From Anaerolineaceae bacterium (lineage in GTDB: Bacteria > Chloroflexota > Anaerolineae > Anaerolineales > Villigracilaceae): a stretch of DNA of 64,000 bases. Location of the stretch: positions 62,001-126,000 of the forward strand of contig WOUS01000010.1 in NCBI GenBank assembly GCA_009772985.1, in the 5' to 3' direction. The notes beneath the pieces were generated by a model. It made no database searches. It saw nothing but the letters and a program-made list of their open reading frames with translations, and had not been told where the DNA came from. The position numbers were made by a program, and so were the translations under genes. This document shows positions 1-7,356 of the stretch, in pieces (the first letter of the stretch is position 1; each line of letters starts with the position of its first letter).

Positions 1-605
1 CGCAAGGCGTCACGTCCGCCGGCGATGGCGGAGGCCATCTCGATGGCAGCGCGCGCCTCGCGCTCGTTGTAGATGCTCTCGGTCTGGACGTGCTTGGTGG
101 AGTTCTCCCAGATGGATTTGACCTCGTGCAGGCCGCGCGTCTCGGGCGGCATATCCTGCGCAGAGACCGGCACCCAGTGGAAGCCGATCTCCGGCGTGGC
201 GTCGGCGATGCGGGCAATGTCGCTCACGTCGCGCAGGCTCGAGGCCCGGCGCGCACCGGTTTCGATATCCAGCACCTCCACGCCGCAGCCATCCGTCCCG
301 ACAAAGACGTGGTTGCCGTCCAGCGGCAGGTCCTGCGACGGGTCGCGGGCGCAGAGAACGTAGGATGCGGGCGCCTGCTTGAGGGCTTCCTCGATGAGAT
401 GCGGCTTGGCGCGCACGATCATCTTTTCGGCGTCCACGCTGGCGCCGAAGGACTGCCAGATGTCGAGGGCGCGCTTCGAGGGGAAGCGCACGCCGACGTG
501 CTCGATAATCCACAGCGTGGCTTCGTGGATTTTCCTGACTTCCTCCGGCGTCAAAACTTCCAGCCGCAGTTTGGGATTGGTGATGGATTTGATGGGTTTG
601 CTCAT
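1..605 (-). CDS. Trimethylamine methyltransferase (MttB) family protein, 3' end cut by window
   Basis: The frame opens with ATG at 605 and stays open to base 1, giving 201 codons of the N-terminal half of an MttB-family protein (usually about 480-500 residues). The N-terminus reads MSKPIKSITNPKLRLEVL, followed by EEVRKIHEATLWIIEHVG, VFVGTDGCGVEVLDIETG and HEVKSIWENSTKHVQTES, all typical of the family. These enzymes move a methyl group from a methylamine or betaine-like quaternary amine to a corrinoid protein. The corrinoid partner is encoded 150 bp upstream on the same strand. The position where archaeal MttB carries pyrrolysine lies outside the window, so the substrate cannot be judged; non-pyrrolysine betaine enzymes are the commoner bacterial type. 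Confidence 0.85.
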   Translation of the reverse strand, partial: MSKPIKSITNPKLRLEVLTPEEVRKIHEATLWIIEHVGVRFPSKRALDIWQSFGASVDAEKMIVRAKPHLIEEALKQAPASYVLCARDPSQDLPLDGNHVFVGTDGCGVEVLDIETGARRASSLRDVSDIARIADATPEIGFHWVPVSAQDMPPETRGLHEVKSIWENSTKHVQTESIYNEREARAAIEMASAIAGGRDAL

Positions 606-629
606 GGTAGGTTTCAGAAAAAACATTTA

Positions 630-745
630 ACCGCGAAGACGCGAAGGCCGCGAAGAAATCATCGTGGTCGCGAAGAGACCCTTCGCGCCCCTAAAAATCT
701 TCGCGCTCGCCTGCCCCCGCTCTTTGGGGGTCGTTTCTTCGCGGT
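630..745. repeat. Inverted-repeat element with ACCGCGAAG ends
   Basis: The gap between the corrinoid gene and the mttB-like gene starts with ACCGCGAAG (630-638) and ends with the reverse complement CTTCGCGGT (737-745). Further CGCGAAG units lie inside. A shorter element with the same ends lies at 41853-41921, so this is a dispersed family and not a gene-specific site. A transcript through it would fold into a long hairpin. Confidence 0.6.
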
Positions 746-754
746 GAATCTTTT

Positions 755-1405
755 TCACGCCGCGCCGACCAGTTGTTTGGCAACGGCCACCGCGCCGATG
801 GCGTCTTCGGAGTAGCCGTCGGCTTCGATTTTCTGGACCCAGTCACGGGTCACGGGCGCGCCGCCCACCATGACCTTGACCTTCTTGCGCAGGCCTTCCT
901 TGTCCAGCACGTCAATGACTTCCTTCTGCTTGACCATGGTGGTGGTCAGCAGCGCGGACAGGCCGACCAGGTCGGCGTCCACTTCCTTGACCTTGGCCAG
1001 GATCTTTGCAGACGGCACGTCCACGCCCAGGTCGTAGACCTGGAAGCCGGAGGCCGAGAGCATTGTCCCGACCAGGGTCTTGCCGATCTCGTGGATGTCG
1101 CCCTCGACGGTGGCCAGCACGACCTTGCCGAGGATCTGGCGGGCGGTGCCGCGCTTCTGCATCTCCGGCTCGAGCACGGCGATGGCGGCCTTCATGGCTT
1201 CGCCGGCCATGACCAGTTCGGGCAGGAAAGCGTCGCCTTTGGCGAACGCCTCACCGACGGTGTTGACGCCGATGACAAAGCCTTTGGAAATGGCCTCCAG
1301 CGGGTCCAAACCGGACTCCACGGCCTGTTGCGCCAGGGCGGCCGCGGCATCCGAGTCGCCGTCAATGATGGACTGGGACATTTTGGGGAATAATTCTGTG
1401 CTCAT
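755..1405 (-). CDS. Corrinoid (methyl-B12-binding) protein of a methyltransferase system, MttC/MtbC-like
   Basis: This 216-residue protein has the two-domain build of corrinoid shuttle proteins. A helical N-terminal half (about 1-90) is followed by a B12-binding Rossmann domain with the cobalt-ligand motif GDIHEIGK (about 107-114), then SASGFQVYDLG and LSALLTTTM. It would carry a methyl group from the MttB-family enzyme encoded just downstream to a second methyltransferase that is not in the window. The start at 1405 is preferred over an in-frame ATG at 1438 because AAGGAG lies eight bases before it. Both genes run in the same direction and are probably one operon. Confidence 0.92.
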   Translation of the reverse strand: MSTELFPKMSQSIIDGDSDAAAALAQQAVESGLDPLEAISKGFVIGVNTVGEAFAKGDAFLPELVMAGEAMKAAIAVLEPEMQKRGTARQILGKVVLATVEGDIHEIGKTLVGTMLSASGFQVYDLGVDVPSAKILAKVKEVDADLVGLSALLTTTMVKQKEVIDVLDKEGLRKKVKVMVGGAPVTRDWVQKIEADGYSEDAIGAVAVAKQLVGAA

Positions 1406-1442
1406 GGGAATGACTCCTTGTCGTGAAATGCGATGCAATCGA

Positions 1443-1478
1443 ATTATACGGGAAGAACCGGTTTCTGGCGAACCGGTT
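1443..1478 (-). promoter_or_regulatory. Promoter with twin AACCGGTT palindromes upstream of the corrinoid gene
   Basis: On the minus strand TATAAT (1448-1443) lies 37 bases before the corrinoid gene start. Upstream are two perfect 8-bp palindromes AACCGGTT (1456-1463 and 1471-1478) spaced 15 bp centre to centre, where a -35 box and a dimeric regulator would sit. No good TTGACA is visible, which would fit an activator-dependent promoter. The operator role is inferred. Confidence 0.45.
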
Positions 1479-1488
1479 GGGGGGGCTA

Positions 1489-1517
1489 TTGTGCGTTTCC
1501 CCGCTAAATGCTATAAT
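1489..1517 (+). promoter_or_regulatory. Sigma-70-type promoter facing the two small AT-rich genes
   Basis: TTGTGC (1489-1494) and TATAAT (1512-1517) are separated by 17 bp on the plus strand. The predicted transcription start near 1524 leaves a leader of about 137 nt before the gene at 1661. It is divergent from the corrinoid-gene promoter. Confidence 0.55.
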
Positions 1518-1531
1518 TAAAACGTCAACCG

Positions 1532-1660
1532 AGGCACCAACCTGCCCAAAGGAAGGAGAAGGAGCCGGAAAATTACTAGTGAGCCGTTGAAATACCATCG
1601 TAAAATTATATGATTCACTTGAGTAGTCACCGGGTGCGCCCGTGATAGCGTAGGAGAAAA
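1532..1660 (+). repeat. Leader repeat, copy A (before the 1661 gene)
   Basis: AGGCACCAACCTG at 1532-1544 recurs exactly at 2019-2031. The last 47 bases before the start codon (1614-1660) closely match those before the gene at 2088. Both contain a small hairpin, CGGG-TGCG-CCCG here, followed by GTGATAGCGTAGGAGA, which supplies the ribosome-binding site. Copy A carries about 70 extra bases between its two conserved blocks. Confidence 0.6.
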
Positions 1661-1984
1661 ATGGACACAGAAAATCAATCATCGTCAAACAACCAAAAGC
1701 AAAGTCAAACTGAAAGTCAAATAGCAAAAGAGCCCAGTCCTTTAGGCTGCTTACTTACATCGTTGATCGCGATTGGGGCATCAATCCTTGCAGGAGTTAT
1801 CTACACCAGTGGGGCAGCAAATAATGTCAACACATTAAGTGGAATGGGAGAAACGGCAAGCACTTTAATGTGGGTAGTCTTAATTACATTATTTGTGGTT
1901 GGAGGCATTATGTATGCGGTAATGACGAAATTGTTACCCAAAAAGCCCAGAACTCCAAACACTACCAAATCAAAAGATAGCTAA
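1661..1984 (+). CDS. Small hypothetical membrane protein, AT-rich
   Basis: This 107-residue protein starts with a Gln/Ser/Asn-rich hydrophilic stretch (1-27). Two hydrophobic segments follow, at about 30-50 (CLLTSLIAIGASILAGVIYT) and 66-85 (LMWVVLITLFVVGGIMYAVM), then a basic tail KLLPKKPRTPN. AGGAGA lies six bases before the ATG. Base composition is far lower in GC than the flanking genes, which suggests recent acquisition together with the lipoprotein gene downstream. I do not recognise the family. Confidence 0.65.
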   Translation: MDTENQSSSNNQKQSQTESQIAKEPSPLGCLLTSLIAIGASILAGVIYTSGAANNVNTLSGMGETASTLMWVVLITLFVVGGIMYAVMTKLLPKKPRTPNTTKSKDS

Positions 1985-2018
1985 ATTGATTACTAATGGC
2001 TGGCGCACCATTCCCGAT

Positions 2019-2087
2019 AGGCACCAACCTGTTTTTGCGACTCACTAGAGCAGCCGCCGGGCACGCCCGTGACAGCGCAGGAGACCA
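2019..2087 (+). repeat. Leader repeat, copy B (before the 2088 gene)
   Basis: This is the second copy of the leader at 1532-1660, without the 70-base interruption. It consists of AGGCACCAACCTG, then a CACTAGAGCAG block, the hairpin CGGGC-AC-GCCCG and GTGACAGCGCAGGAGA before the ATG. The paired differences in the hairpin keep the stem, so the fold may matter. Confidence 0.6.
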
Positions 2088-2462
2088 ATGAAAACAGCGC
2101 AACGAACCCTAGCAATTCTTATCCTGGTTATTAGTTTGGTAATGTCAAGTTGCGGAGCAAACGAAACTTACACACTGAAATGCGATATTAGCACGGAAAA
2201 TTTCGGCTTTGAAATCACGGGAGAATCGGGATCTGTTCAAACTACATACAACAACGAATCTCAAAACTATGTCTATGATGCCTCTGGCCAAGTATCAGCA
2301 ATAACCGTAAATGTGAACAGGGACTTGGTTTACGAGAATAGCAAACATGCTTATCATATTCAAGGGACGATAACAGTCACAAAGAATGTTCTACTCACCT
2401 ATAACATTACAGCAACGGGAGATACTTTTGGTAATACTCCACAGACTTGCAAAAAACCCTAG
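2088..2462 (+). CDS. Small lipoprotein, function unknown
   Basis: The 124-residue product begins MKTAQRTLAILILVISLVM followed by SSCGANE: a basic n-region, a hydrophobic core and a lipobox-like SSC. It is therefore probably processed by signal peptidase II and lipidated at Cys22. The mature part is a short beta-rich domain with two further cysteines (YTLKCDIST near the start, PQTCKKP at the end) that could form a disulfide. GC content is low, as in the gene before it. A rho-independent terminator follows at 2506. Confidence 0.7.
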   Translation: MKTAQRTLAILILVISLVMSSCGANETYTLKCDISTENFGFEITGESGSVQTTYNNESQNYVYDASGQVSAITVNVNRDLVYENSKHAYHIQGTITVTKNVLLTYNITATGDTFGNTPQTCKKP

Positions 2463-2505
2463 CAATAACTAATTCCTTTAGGAAACAACTCTGCAAGTGT
2501 AAACC

Positions 2506-2538
2506 GCCCCCGCGCGCGCATCGCGCCGGGGGCTTTTT
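2506..2538 (+). terminator. Rho-independent terminator after the lipoprotein gene
   Basis: GCCCCC (2506-2511) pairs with GGGGGC (2528-2533), with further GC pairing inside. TTTTT follows at 2534-2538 on the plus strand. Confidence 0.85.
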
Positions 2539-2595
2539 CATTTGTGCGTTTTCTCGTGCGCCGTTCGTACCCTTTACGGTTAGTTCCTTCCCCAA

Positions 2596-3717
2596 TCACT
2601 TCTCCTTATAAAACAGATCCAACCCATCAATCAACTTCCCGAACACCTTCCCAAACTCCTCCCCATTCTCCCACTTCGAAAAGTCCAGGATATGGTATTC
2701 CATGATCTGCTCCCGCAGCCTCTCCGGCCATTTGCAGGTTTTCCACGCATCATCCAGAGCGACCGGGCACAGCACATCCCGGCCGAGTTCCTTCTCCAAC
2801 TCTCTCGCCGTCCGCGCCTCGTGCTCCACCCAATCACTCTGCACCGAAGCCTCAGACAATATCAGCAGCACGGTCGGATTGAGCCGCATGGCGCGGTCCA
2901 CCACCTTCTCCAGCCGTCCCGCTGTGACATCGTGGATATCCCGCCAGAAACGGATACCCTTTTTATCCAGATGCTTCTCCATCTCATCCACAAACGCGCC
3001 ATCCTTGTGGCTGTACGAAATGAACAGCGGATTGATCTGTATCGCCTGGCCAACGCGCAGGTCGTGTACACGGTACAGAATATTGTCAACTTCTTGCGCC
3101 GAAAGCCCCGGTTGATACAACTTCGCCGATTCGATCTCCCAATCGCTCAGCCCGCACCCGCGCAGAAATTTCTCCGGTATTTTCCCTTTGGAACGCTGAA
3201 GTGCATCAGTGCCAACAGTTGAAGAGAATTTATGTATAACCTCATCAAGCCCCTTTGTTTCGCTCAGATCAATATCCCCAAAAACCGTCTTTCCAAGTTC
3301 AGATTTACTGAGATTGGCTCCCCGGAGATTGGCTTCAGCGAGATTAGTTCCATAGAGCTCCGCTCCCTTGAGATTGGCTTCACTGAGGTCGGCTTCATTG
3401 AGATTGGTTCCATAAAACTTCGCTCCCTTGAGATCGGCTTTACTGAGATCGGCCCACCTGAGATCAGCTTCATCGAGAGTAGCTTCCACTAGAGTGGCTC
3501 CCCCGAGATCGGCTTCAGCGAGATTGGCTCCCACGAGGCTGGCTCTTCGTAGATTGGCTTTGCTGAAGTTGACGACACCTAGATCGGCTCCATCAAGGTT
3601 GACTCCATGGAGATCAGCTTCTGTTAGGTCAACCCTGTAGATACTATTATCCTTTCGCCACTTATTCCATTCCTCCACACTCTTTTTCAAAACCTCTAAC
3701 TGCTTTTTATCTGTCAT
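2596..3717 (-). CDS. Pentapeptide-repeat protein with C-terminal TIR domain
   Basis: This 373-residue protein has three parts. Residues about 28-150 are tandem A(D/N)L-x-x pentapeptide repeats forming a right-handed beta-helix. A linker (about 155-225) contains IPEKFLRGCGLSDWEI, which I recall from cyanobacterial pentapeptide-TIR proteins. Residues about 230-370 form a TIR domain starting PLFISYSHKDGAFVDEME, with SDWVEHEA providing the Trp and Glu near the usual NADase glutamate. AGGAG precedes the ATG by eight bases. TIR domains in bacteria often act as immune NADases, but this arrangement could also be a signalling scaffold. No defence partner gene is adjacent: it lies between the AT-rich genes and the tRNA-His terminator. 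Confidence 0.88.
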   Translation of the reverse strand: MTDKKQLEVLKKSVEEWNKWRKDNSIYRVDLTEADLHGVNLDGADLGVVNFSKANLRRASLVGANLAEADLGGATLVEATLDEADLRWADLSKADLKGAKFYGTNLNEADLSEANLKGAELYGTNLAEANLRGANLSKSELGKTVFGDIDLSETKGLDEVIHKFSSTVGTDALQRSKGKIPEKFLRGCGLSDWEIESAKLYQPGLSAQEVDNILYRVHDLRVGQAIQINPLFISYSHKDGAFVDEMEKHLDKKGIRFWRDIHDVTAGRLEKVVDRAMRLNPTVLLILSEASVQSDWVEHEARTARELEKELGRDVLCPVALDDAWKTCKWPERLREQIMEYHILDFSKWENGEEFGKVFGKLIDGLDLFYKEK

Positions 3718-3830
3718 CGCTTACTTCTCCTGCGCCGCTTCGGTCACCAGCATTGCCTCACCCGGCATAGAGTTGCATTCCTTCCAGCCAAGCATACAGG
3801 AAAACCAGCAACTGTGCAAGGCCGATAGCG

Positions 3831-3873
3831 GCAGGATGTGACTGTCACCTGCGAGGTGACAGTCACATCCTGC
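3831..3873. repeat. Perfect 20-bp inverted repeat with 3-base loop
   Basis: The left arm (3831-3850) contains GACTGTCACCT, and the right arm (3854-3873) is its exact reverse complement around GCG. It has no T-run, so it is not a standard terminator. It sits between the TIR gene and the tRNA-His terminator. The rest of 3718-3880 holds nothing else I can identify. Confidence 0.8.
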
Positions 3874-3880
3874 TGGCAAT

Positions 3881-3906
3881 AAAAAACGCCTCCACGAAGG
3901 AGGCGT
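3881..3906 (-). terminator. Rho-independent terminator of hisS-tRNA-His
   Basis: Read on the minus strand, ACGCCTCC-type arms (3906-3899 and 3893-3886) close a five-base TTCGT-type loop. A run of T follows (complement of AAAAAA at 3881-3886). It lies six bases downstream of the tRNA. Confidence 0.88.
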
Positions 3907-3911
3907 ACGAG

Positions 3912-3984
3912 GGTGGGCGACGGGGGTTGAACCCGCAACCACTTGATCCACAGTCAAGTGCTCTGCCATTGAGCTACGCCCACC
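3912..3984 (-). tRNA. tRNA-His (anticodon GTG)
   Basis: The cloverleaf folds cleanly. Acceptor GTGGGCG pairs with CGCCCAC, the anticodon stem CTTGA/TCAAG encloses CTGTGGA with anticodon GTG, and the T-loop is GGTTCAACC-like. The extra G(-1) at 3984, opposite C73 at 3912, is the hallmark of tRNA-His. CCA is not encoded. Confidence 0.96.
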
Positions 3985-4003
3985 ACGGGGAGTGACCGGA
4001 AAT

Positions 4004-4041
4004 CAGTGTACAGTATTCAGTGTACAGTGTACAGTGTTCAG
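4004..4041. repeat. CAGTGTACAGT simple repeat cluster
   Basis: Overlapping CAGTGTACAGT and TTCAGTGTACAG units fill the gap between hisS and tRNA-His. The same units reappear in frame inside the FemAB gene at about 36949-36986. Confidence 0.6.
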
Positions 4042-4073
4042 TTCGGTCACAGCGGCGGATTATACCACCGGCT

Positions 4074-5351
4074 TTAATGCCTTTCAAGGATTTTCTTTAC
4101 GGCTTCCAGCGCCTGTCCGCTGGCAATGGTTTCCTGCGTGCCGTCCTTCAAATTCTTCACCGTCACCTTCCCGGCCGCGGCCTCGTCCGGGCCGACGACC
4201 AGCGCGGCCTTCATGCCCATCCGGTCGGCGAATTTGAATTGCTTCTGCAGTTTGGCAGGTTCCGGGTAACAGGTCACGTTCAGGCCGGCGGAACGCAGGT
4301 GCGCGGCCAGTTTGAGGGAGGCAGGCAGCAGGTCCGGGGAAAAGACGGTGACCAGGACGGCGGAAGGGTTGACCGGCAGCGCCGGGACGAGTCCGAGTTC
4401 CTGCAAAATGATGCCGACCACCACGTCGCCCATCGCAAAGCCGACGGCTGCCACAGGCTCGCCGCCCACGTCGGCCAGCAGGTTGTCGTAGCGTCCGCCG
4501 CCCAGGATGGCGCGCCGGACACTGCCGGAAACGTCGAAGGCCTCGAAGACGGTGCCGGTGTAGTAGAGCAGGCCGCGCACGATGTTCGGGTCGAAGCGCA
4601 CGTATTCGCTTGCGCCCAGCGCGTCGAGGGCGGTGAACAGCCGGGATAGTTCGTCCGACCTCCGCCAGCCGTCCGCGTCGGCGAGCAGGGTTTGCAGGCC
4701 GTCCATTTGTTTCGTCGAGAGTCCGAGTTCGCGGGCGTAGGTTTCCCAGGCGGCCGGTTCCATTTTGTCGCGGCGGTCCACCAGGCCCGAGACATCGCCG
4801 CGCTGTTCGGGCGGGATGCCGAGGGCGGCGAACTCCGCGTCCATGAAGCGGCGGTTGTTGACCAGGATGCGCGCCCGCGCCGGGTCCAGCCCGACGCGCT
4901 TCAGGAAAGCCGCCGCGACCGCCACCAGTTCCGCGTCCGCCTCGGGCGAGTCCACGCCGAGCAGGTCAATGTTCCACTGGAAGAATTCGCGCGCCCGCCC
5001 CTTCTGCATCTTCTCGTAGCGCCAGAACGGGCCGAACGACCACCAGCGCAGCGGGAAGGCCAGTTCGTTCTGCTTCCGGGCGATCATGCGCGCCAGCGAG
5101 GGAGTCAGTTCGGGGCGCAGGGTGATCTCGTCCCCGCCCCGGTCGGTGAAAACGTAGGACTGCTTCTTGACCAGTTCCTCGCCCGACTTGGCGGCGTACA
5201 GGTCGAGGGTTTCCAGAAGCGGCGCTTCCCATTCCTGGTAGCCGAAAGATTCCGACACGAGGCGCACCGTCTCGTACAGCCAGGTGCGCACGGCCATTTG
5301 TTCGGGATAAAAGTCACGCGTGCCCTTTACGGGCGGGATGGTGTTTTTCAT
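4074..5351 (-). CDS. hisS: Histidyl-tRNA synthetase
   Basis: This 425-residue class II synthetase charges tRNA-His with histidine in the cytoplasm. The N-terminus has the usual VKGTRDFYPEQM. Motif 2 is GPFWRYEKMQKGRAREFFQ, the histidine-specific region is GLLYYTGTVFEAFD, and GGGRYDNL precedes motif 3. The C-terminal 90 residues form the anticodon-binding domain (VLVTVFSPDLLPASLKLA onward). GGAG lies upstream of the ATG. Its own tRNA is encoded 89 bp downstream on the same strand, followed by a single terminator, so enzyme and substrate RNA are probably co-transcribed. Confidence 0.97.
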   Translation of the reverse strand: MKNTIPPVKGTRDFYPEQMAVRTWLYETVRLVSESFGYQEWEAPLLETLDLYAAKSGEELVKKQSYVFTDRGGDEITLRPELTPSLARMIARKQNELAFPLRWWSFGPFWRYEKMQKGRAREFFQWNIDLLGVDSPEADAELVAVAAAFLKRVGLDPARARILVNNRRFMDAEFAALGIPPEQRGDVSGLVDRRDKMEPAAWETYARELGLSTKQMDGLQTLLADADGWRRSDELSRLFTALDALGASEYVRFDPNIVRGLLYYTGTVFEAFDVSGSVRRAILGGGRYDNLLADVGGEPVAAVGFAMGDVVVGIILQELGLVPALPVNPSAVLVTVFSPDLLPASLKLAAHLRSAGLNVTCYPEPAKLQKQFKFADRMGMKAALVVGPDEAAAGKVTVKNLKDGTQETIASGQALEAVKKILERH

Positions 5352-5372
5352 GATGATGCACTCCGTGGAAGG

Positions 5373-5381
5373 ATTTTAGCA
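5373..5381 (-). promoter_or_regulatory. hisS: Extended -10 promoter of hisS
   Basis: The minus strand reads TGC-TAAAAT (5381-5373), an extended -10 box 21 bases before the hisS ATG. No clear -35 element is seen. Confidence 0.4.
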
Positions 5382-5449
5382 TATTTCTTTCACGGGGGCG
5401 GCCTCCCGGCTGGGCGTGTTTTTTTCGCCAAATACGCCAGGCGGTCTAA

Positions 5450-5569
5450 TAGACCTCTTGCATAATCAAGAACGCTCCTGTAGTAACGACTTTAGTCGTT
5501 GCATTGCCAGGTAAGAGCGACTGAAGTCGCCACTACGGAAAACACGGAAAGACTTTTGCAAGAGATCTA
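5450..5569. mobile_element. MITE-like element with 13-bp terminal inverted repeats
   Basis: TAGACCTCTTGCA (5450-5462) and TGCAAGAGATCTA (5557-5569) are inverted repeats with one mismatch, enclosing 120 bp in all. Inside are two small palindromes, one around CGACTTTAGTCG and one around GCGACTGAAGTCGC. It has no coding capacity. Nothing else is apparent in the 398-bp gap 5352-5750 apart from a weak TAAAAT at 5614. Confidence 0.5.
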
Positions 5570-5750
5570 ATAAAGCCGCACACAGCCTCTGGCATTTTTT
5601 GCGGCCCAGCGGGTAAAATAGAACTGCACCCATGCCAGGCGTGTGACAATCTGCCCCAGGAAAAAGGATGGAACGCACTGGCATCCATTTGTGAAGAATG
5701 GTACAAACTTGTCTCGGCGCTTGCCCGAATGATACCAGAAGGAGGCTCAC

Positions 5751-6239
5751 ATGAGTCCGCAGGATGAGATATTTGCAGAACTCCAAAAGATCCCATGGTT
5801 CCGCGGTCTTCAGCCCAAACACCTGAACCAGATGGCGGAGATCGCGTCGCTGCACCGCGCCCGGGCGGGAGAAGTATTCTTCCGCGAAGGCGACAAGGAA
5901 GACAACGTCTACGTCGTCCTCGAAGGGCGCGTGGCGCTGGATATTTTCGTCCCGCACCGCGGCAAGGTGCGCTTCTACACCGCCGAGCCGTGGGAAGTGT
6001 TCGGCTGGTCGTCGGTCACGCCAACAGTCCACCAGCGCACCGCCGGGGCCGTGGCCGTGATAGACAGTTTCGTCGTCGGCTTCGACGCCGAAAAACTGCG
6101 TCAGTTGTGCGAGGCCGACCACGACTTCGGCTACCTGGTCATGCGCCGGCTGGCCAACATCGTCGCCAGCCGCTTGATGGTGACCCGGCTCCAGTTGCTG
6201 GACATGTTCGCCAATCCGCCGGAGATGAAGAATGACTGA
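5751..6239 (+). CDS. Single-domain cyclic-nucleotide-binding protein, hydrogenase-linked
   Basis: The 162-residue protein is one cNMP-binding beta-roll (about 8-140) ending in a helix. It shows FREGDKEDNVYVVLEGRVAL, EPWEVFGWSSV and the phosphate-cassette position QRTAGAVAVIDS. It lacks the C-terminal helix-turn-helix of Crp/Fnr regulators, so it is more likely a ligand-sensing or accessory subunit than a DNA-binding factor. GGAGG precedes the ATG. Its stop overlaps the hydB start, so it is translationally coupled to the hydrogenase operon and probably senses a signal for that enzyme. Confidence 0.85.
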   Translation: MSPQDEIFAELQKIPWFRGLQPKHLNQMAEIASLHRARAGEVFFREGDKEDNVYVVLEGRVALDIFVPHRGKVRFYTAEPWEVFGWSSVTPTVHQRTAGAVAVIDSFVVGFDAEKLRQLCEADHDFGYLVMRRLANIVASRLMVTRLQLLDMFANPPEMKND

Positions 6240-7356
6240 CCAGCAGCCCTCCATCGGAAGCACCGTCGCGCTCGCCAAGCCCGAACTGGACGGGCTGCTC
6301 GCCGACCTGCGCCGGGGCGGGTTCCGGACCGTCGGCCCGCGCGCCCGTGACGAGGGCATCGTTTACGCGGAGATCGAATCGCTCGCGGACCTGCCGCGCG
6401 GCATCCAGACCGCGCAAAAGCCGGCCTCCTACCGCATGACGCAGACCGGGCAGAACCGCTGCTTCGATTTCATCCCCGGCAGCCAGTCGTGGAAGCAGTT
6501 CCTTTTTCCGCCGCGCACCGAACTCTTCACCGCCCGCAAGGAAAGCGGCAAATGGAAACTGGATGAAAATATAGAAGAACAGCCGCGCTACGCCTTCATC
6601 GGCGTGCGCGCCTGCGAACTGGCCGCCATCGAGATTCAGGACCGCGTCTTCATGCGCCCCGACTTCACCGATCCCGTCTACCGGGCGCGGCGCGCCGGCC
6701 TGTTCATCCTGGCCGTCAACTGCACGCACCCCAACGACACCTGCTTCTGCACCTCGATGGGAACCGGGCCCGCGCACAAGGCCGGGTACGACCTGTGCCT
6801 GACCGAACTGGATGAAGTGTTCCTCGTCCAGGTCGGATCAGAACTGGGCCGCTCCCTGCTCGCCAAGCGGACCTTCGACCTGCCCTCCGCTTTCGTGCAG
6901 AAGAACGCCGCCGACGCGCTCGAATCCGCCGCCCGCTCCATCACGCGCACGCTCGACACCGACGGCCTGCCCGAACTGCTGATGGACAGCCTCGAATCCG
7001 GGCGCTGGGCCGAGATCGGCAAACGCTGCCTGTCCTGCGCCAACTGCACCCTGGTCTGCCCCACCTGCTTCTGCTGGGACGCCACCGACCTCCCCGACCT
7101 GACCGGCAAGACCGCCCGCCGCGAGCGCGTCTGGGACTCGTGCTTCAACCTGCAATATTCCTACATGGCCGGCGGCAACACCCGTCCGACCATCCGCTCG
7201 CGCTACCGCCAGTGGCTGACGCACAAACTCAGCACCTGGAAGGACCAGTTCGGCGTGCCGGGCTGTGTCGGCTGCGGACGCTGCATCACCTGGTGCCCGG
7301 CCTCCATTGACCTGACCGAGGAAATCCCGGCGCTGCGCGCGGAGGTGAAGAAATGA
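6232..7356 (+). CDS. hydB: Hydrogenase beta subunit, 4Fe-4S protein (HydB-like)
   Basis: This 374-residue iron-sulfur protein resembles the beta subunit of group 3b sulfhydrogenases. Two C-terminal ferredoxin-type clusters are visible: [16 protein letters not shown] (about 262-277) and [16 protein letters not shown] (about 343-358). The central part has [18 protein letters not shown] and a cysteine-containing [14 protein letters not shown]. It would pass electrons between the NiFe subunits and the flavin subunit. It overlaps the upstream gene by eight bases and the downstream gene by four. Order B-G-D-A matches the archaeal hydBGDA operon. Confidence 0.9.
   Translation: MTDQQPSIGSTVALAKPELDGLLADLRRGGFRTVGPRARDEGIVYAEIESLADLPRGIQTAQKPASYRMTQTGQNRCFDFIPGSQSWKQFLFPPRTELFTARKESGKWKLDENIEEQPRYAFIGVRACELAAIEIQDRVFMRPDFTDPVYRARRAGLFILAVNCTHPNDTCFCTSMGTGPAHKAGYDLCLTELDEVFLVQVGSELGRSLLAKRTFDLPSAFVQKNAADALESAARSITRTLDTDGLPELLMDSLESGRWAEIGKRCLSCANCTLVCPTCFCWDATDLPDLTGKTARRERVWDSCFNLQYSYMAGGNTRPTIRSRYRQWLTHKLSTWKDQFGVPGCVGCGRCITWCPASIDLTEEIPALRAEVKK

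Noticed and set aside
1532-2087. Integron gene cassettes with attC sites around the two small AT-rich genes
   Set aside because: The repeats lie before the genes and lack convincing RYYYAAC/GTTRRRY core sites; no integrase is in the window.
2407-2595. 62-codon frame antisense to the end of the lipoprotein gene
   Set aside because: It runs through the terminator hairpin, has no ribosome-binding site and its product looks random.
3264-3640. Regular 15-base periodic repeat that could look like a repeat array or CRISPR
   Set aside because: It is the coding sequence of the pentapeptide repeats in the TIR protein; there are no spacers of unique sequence.
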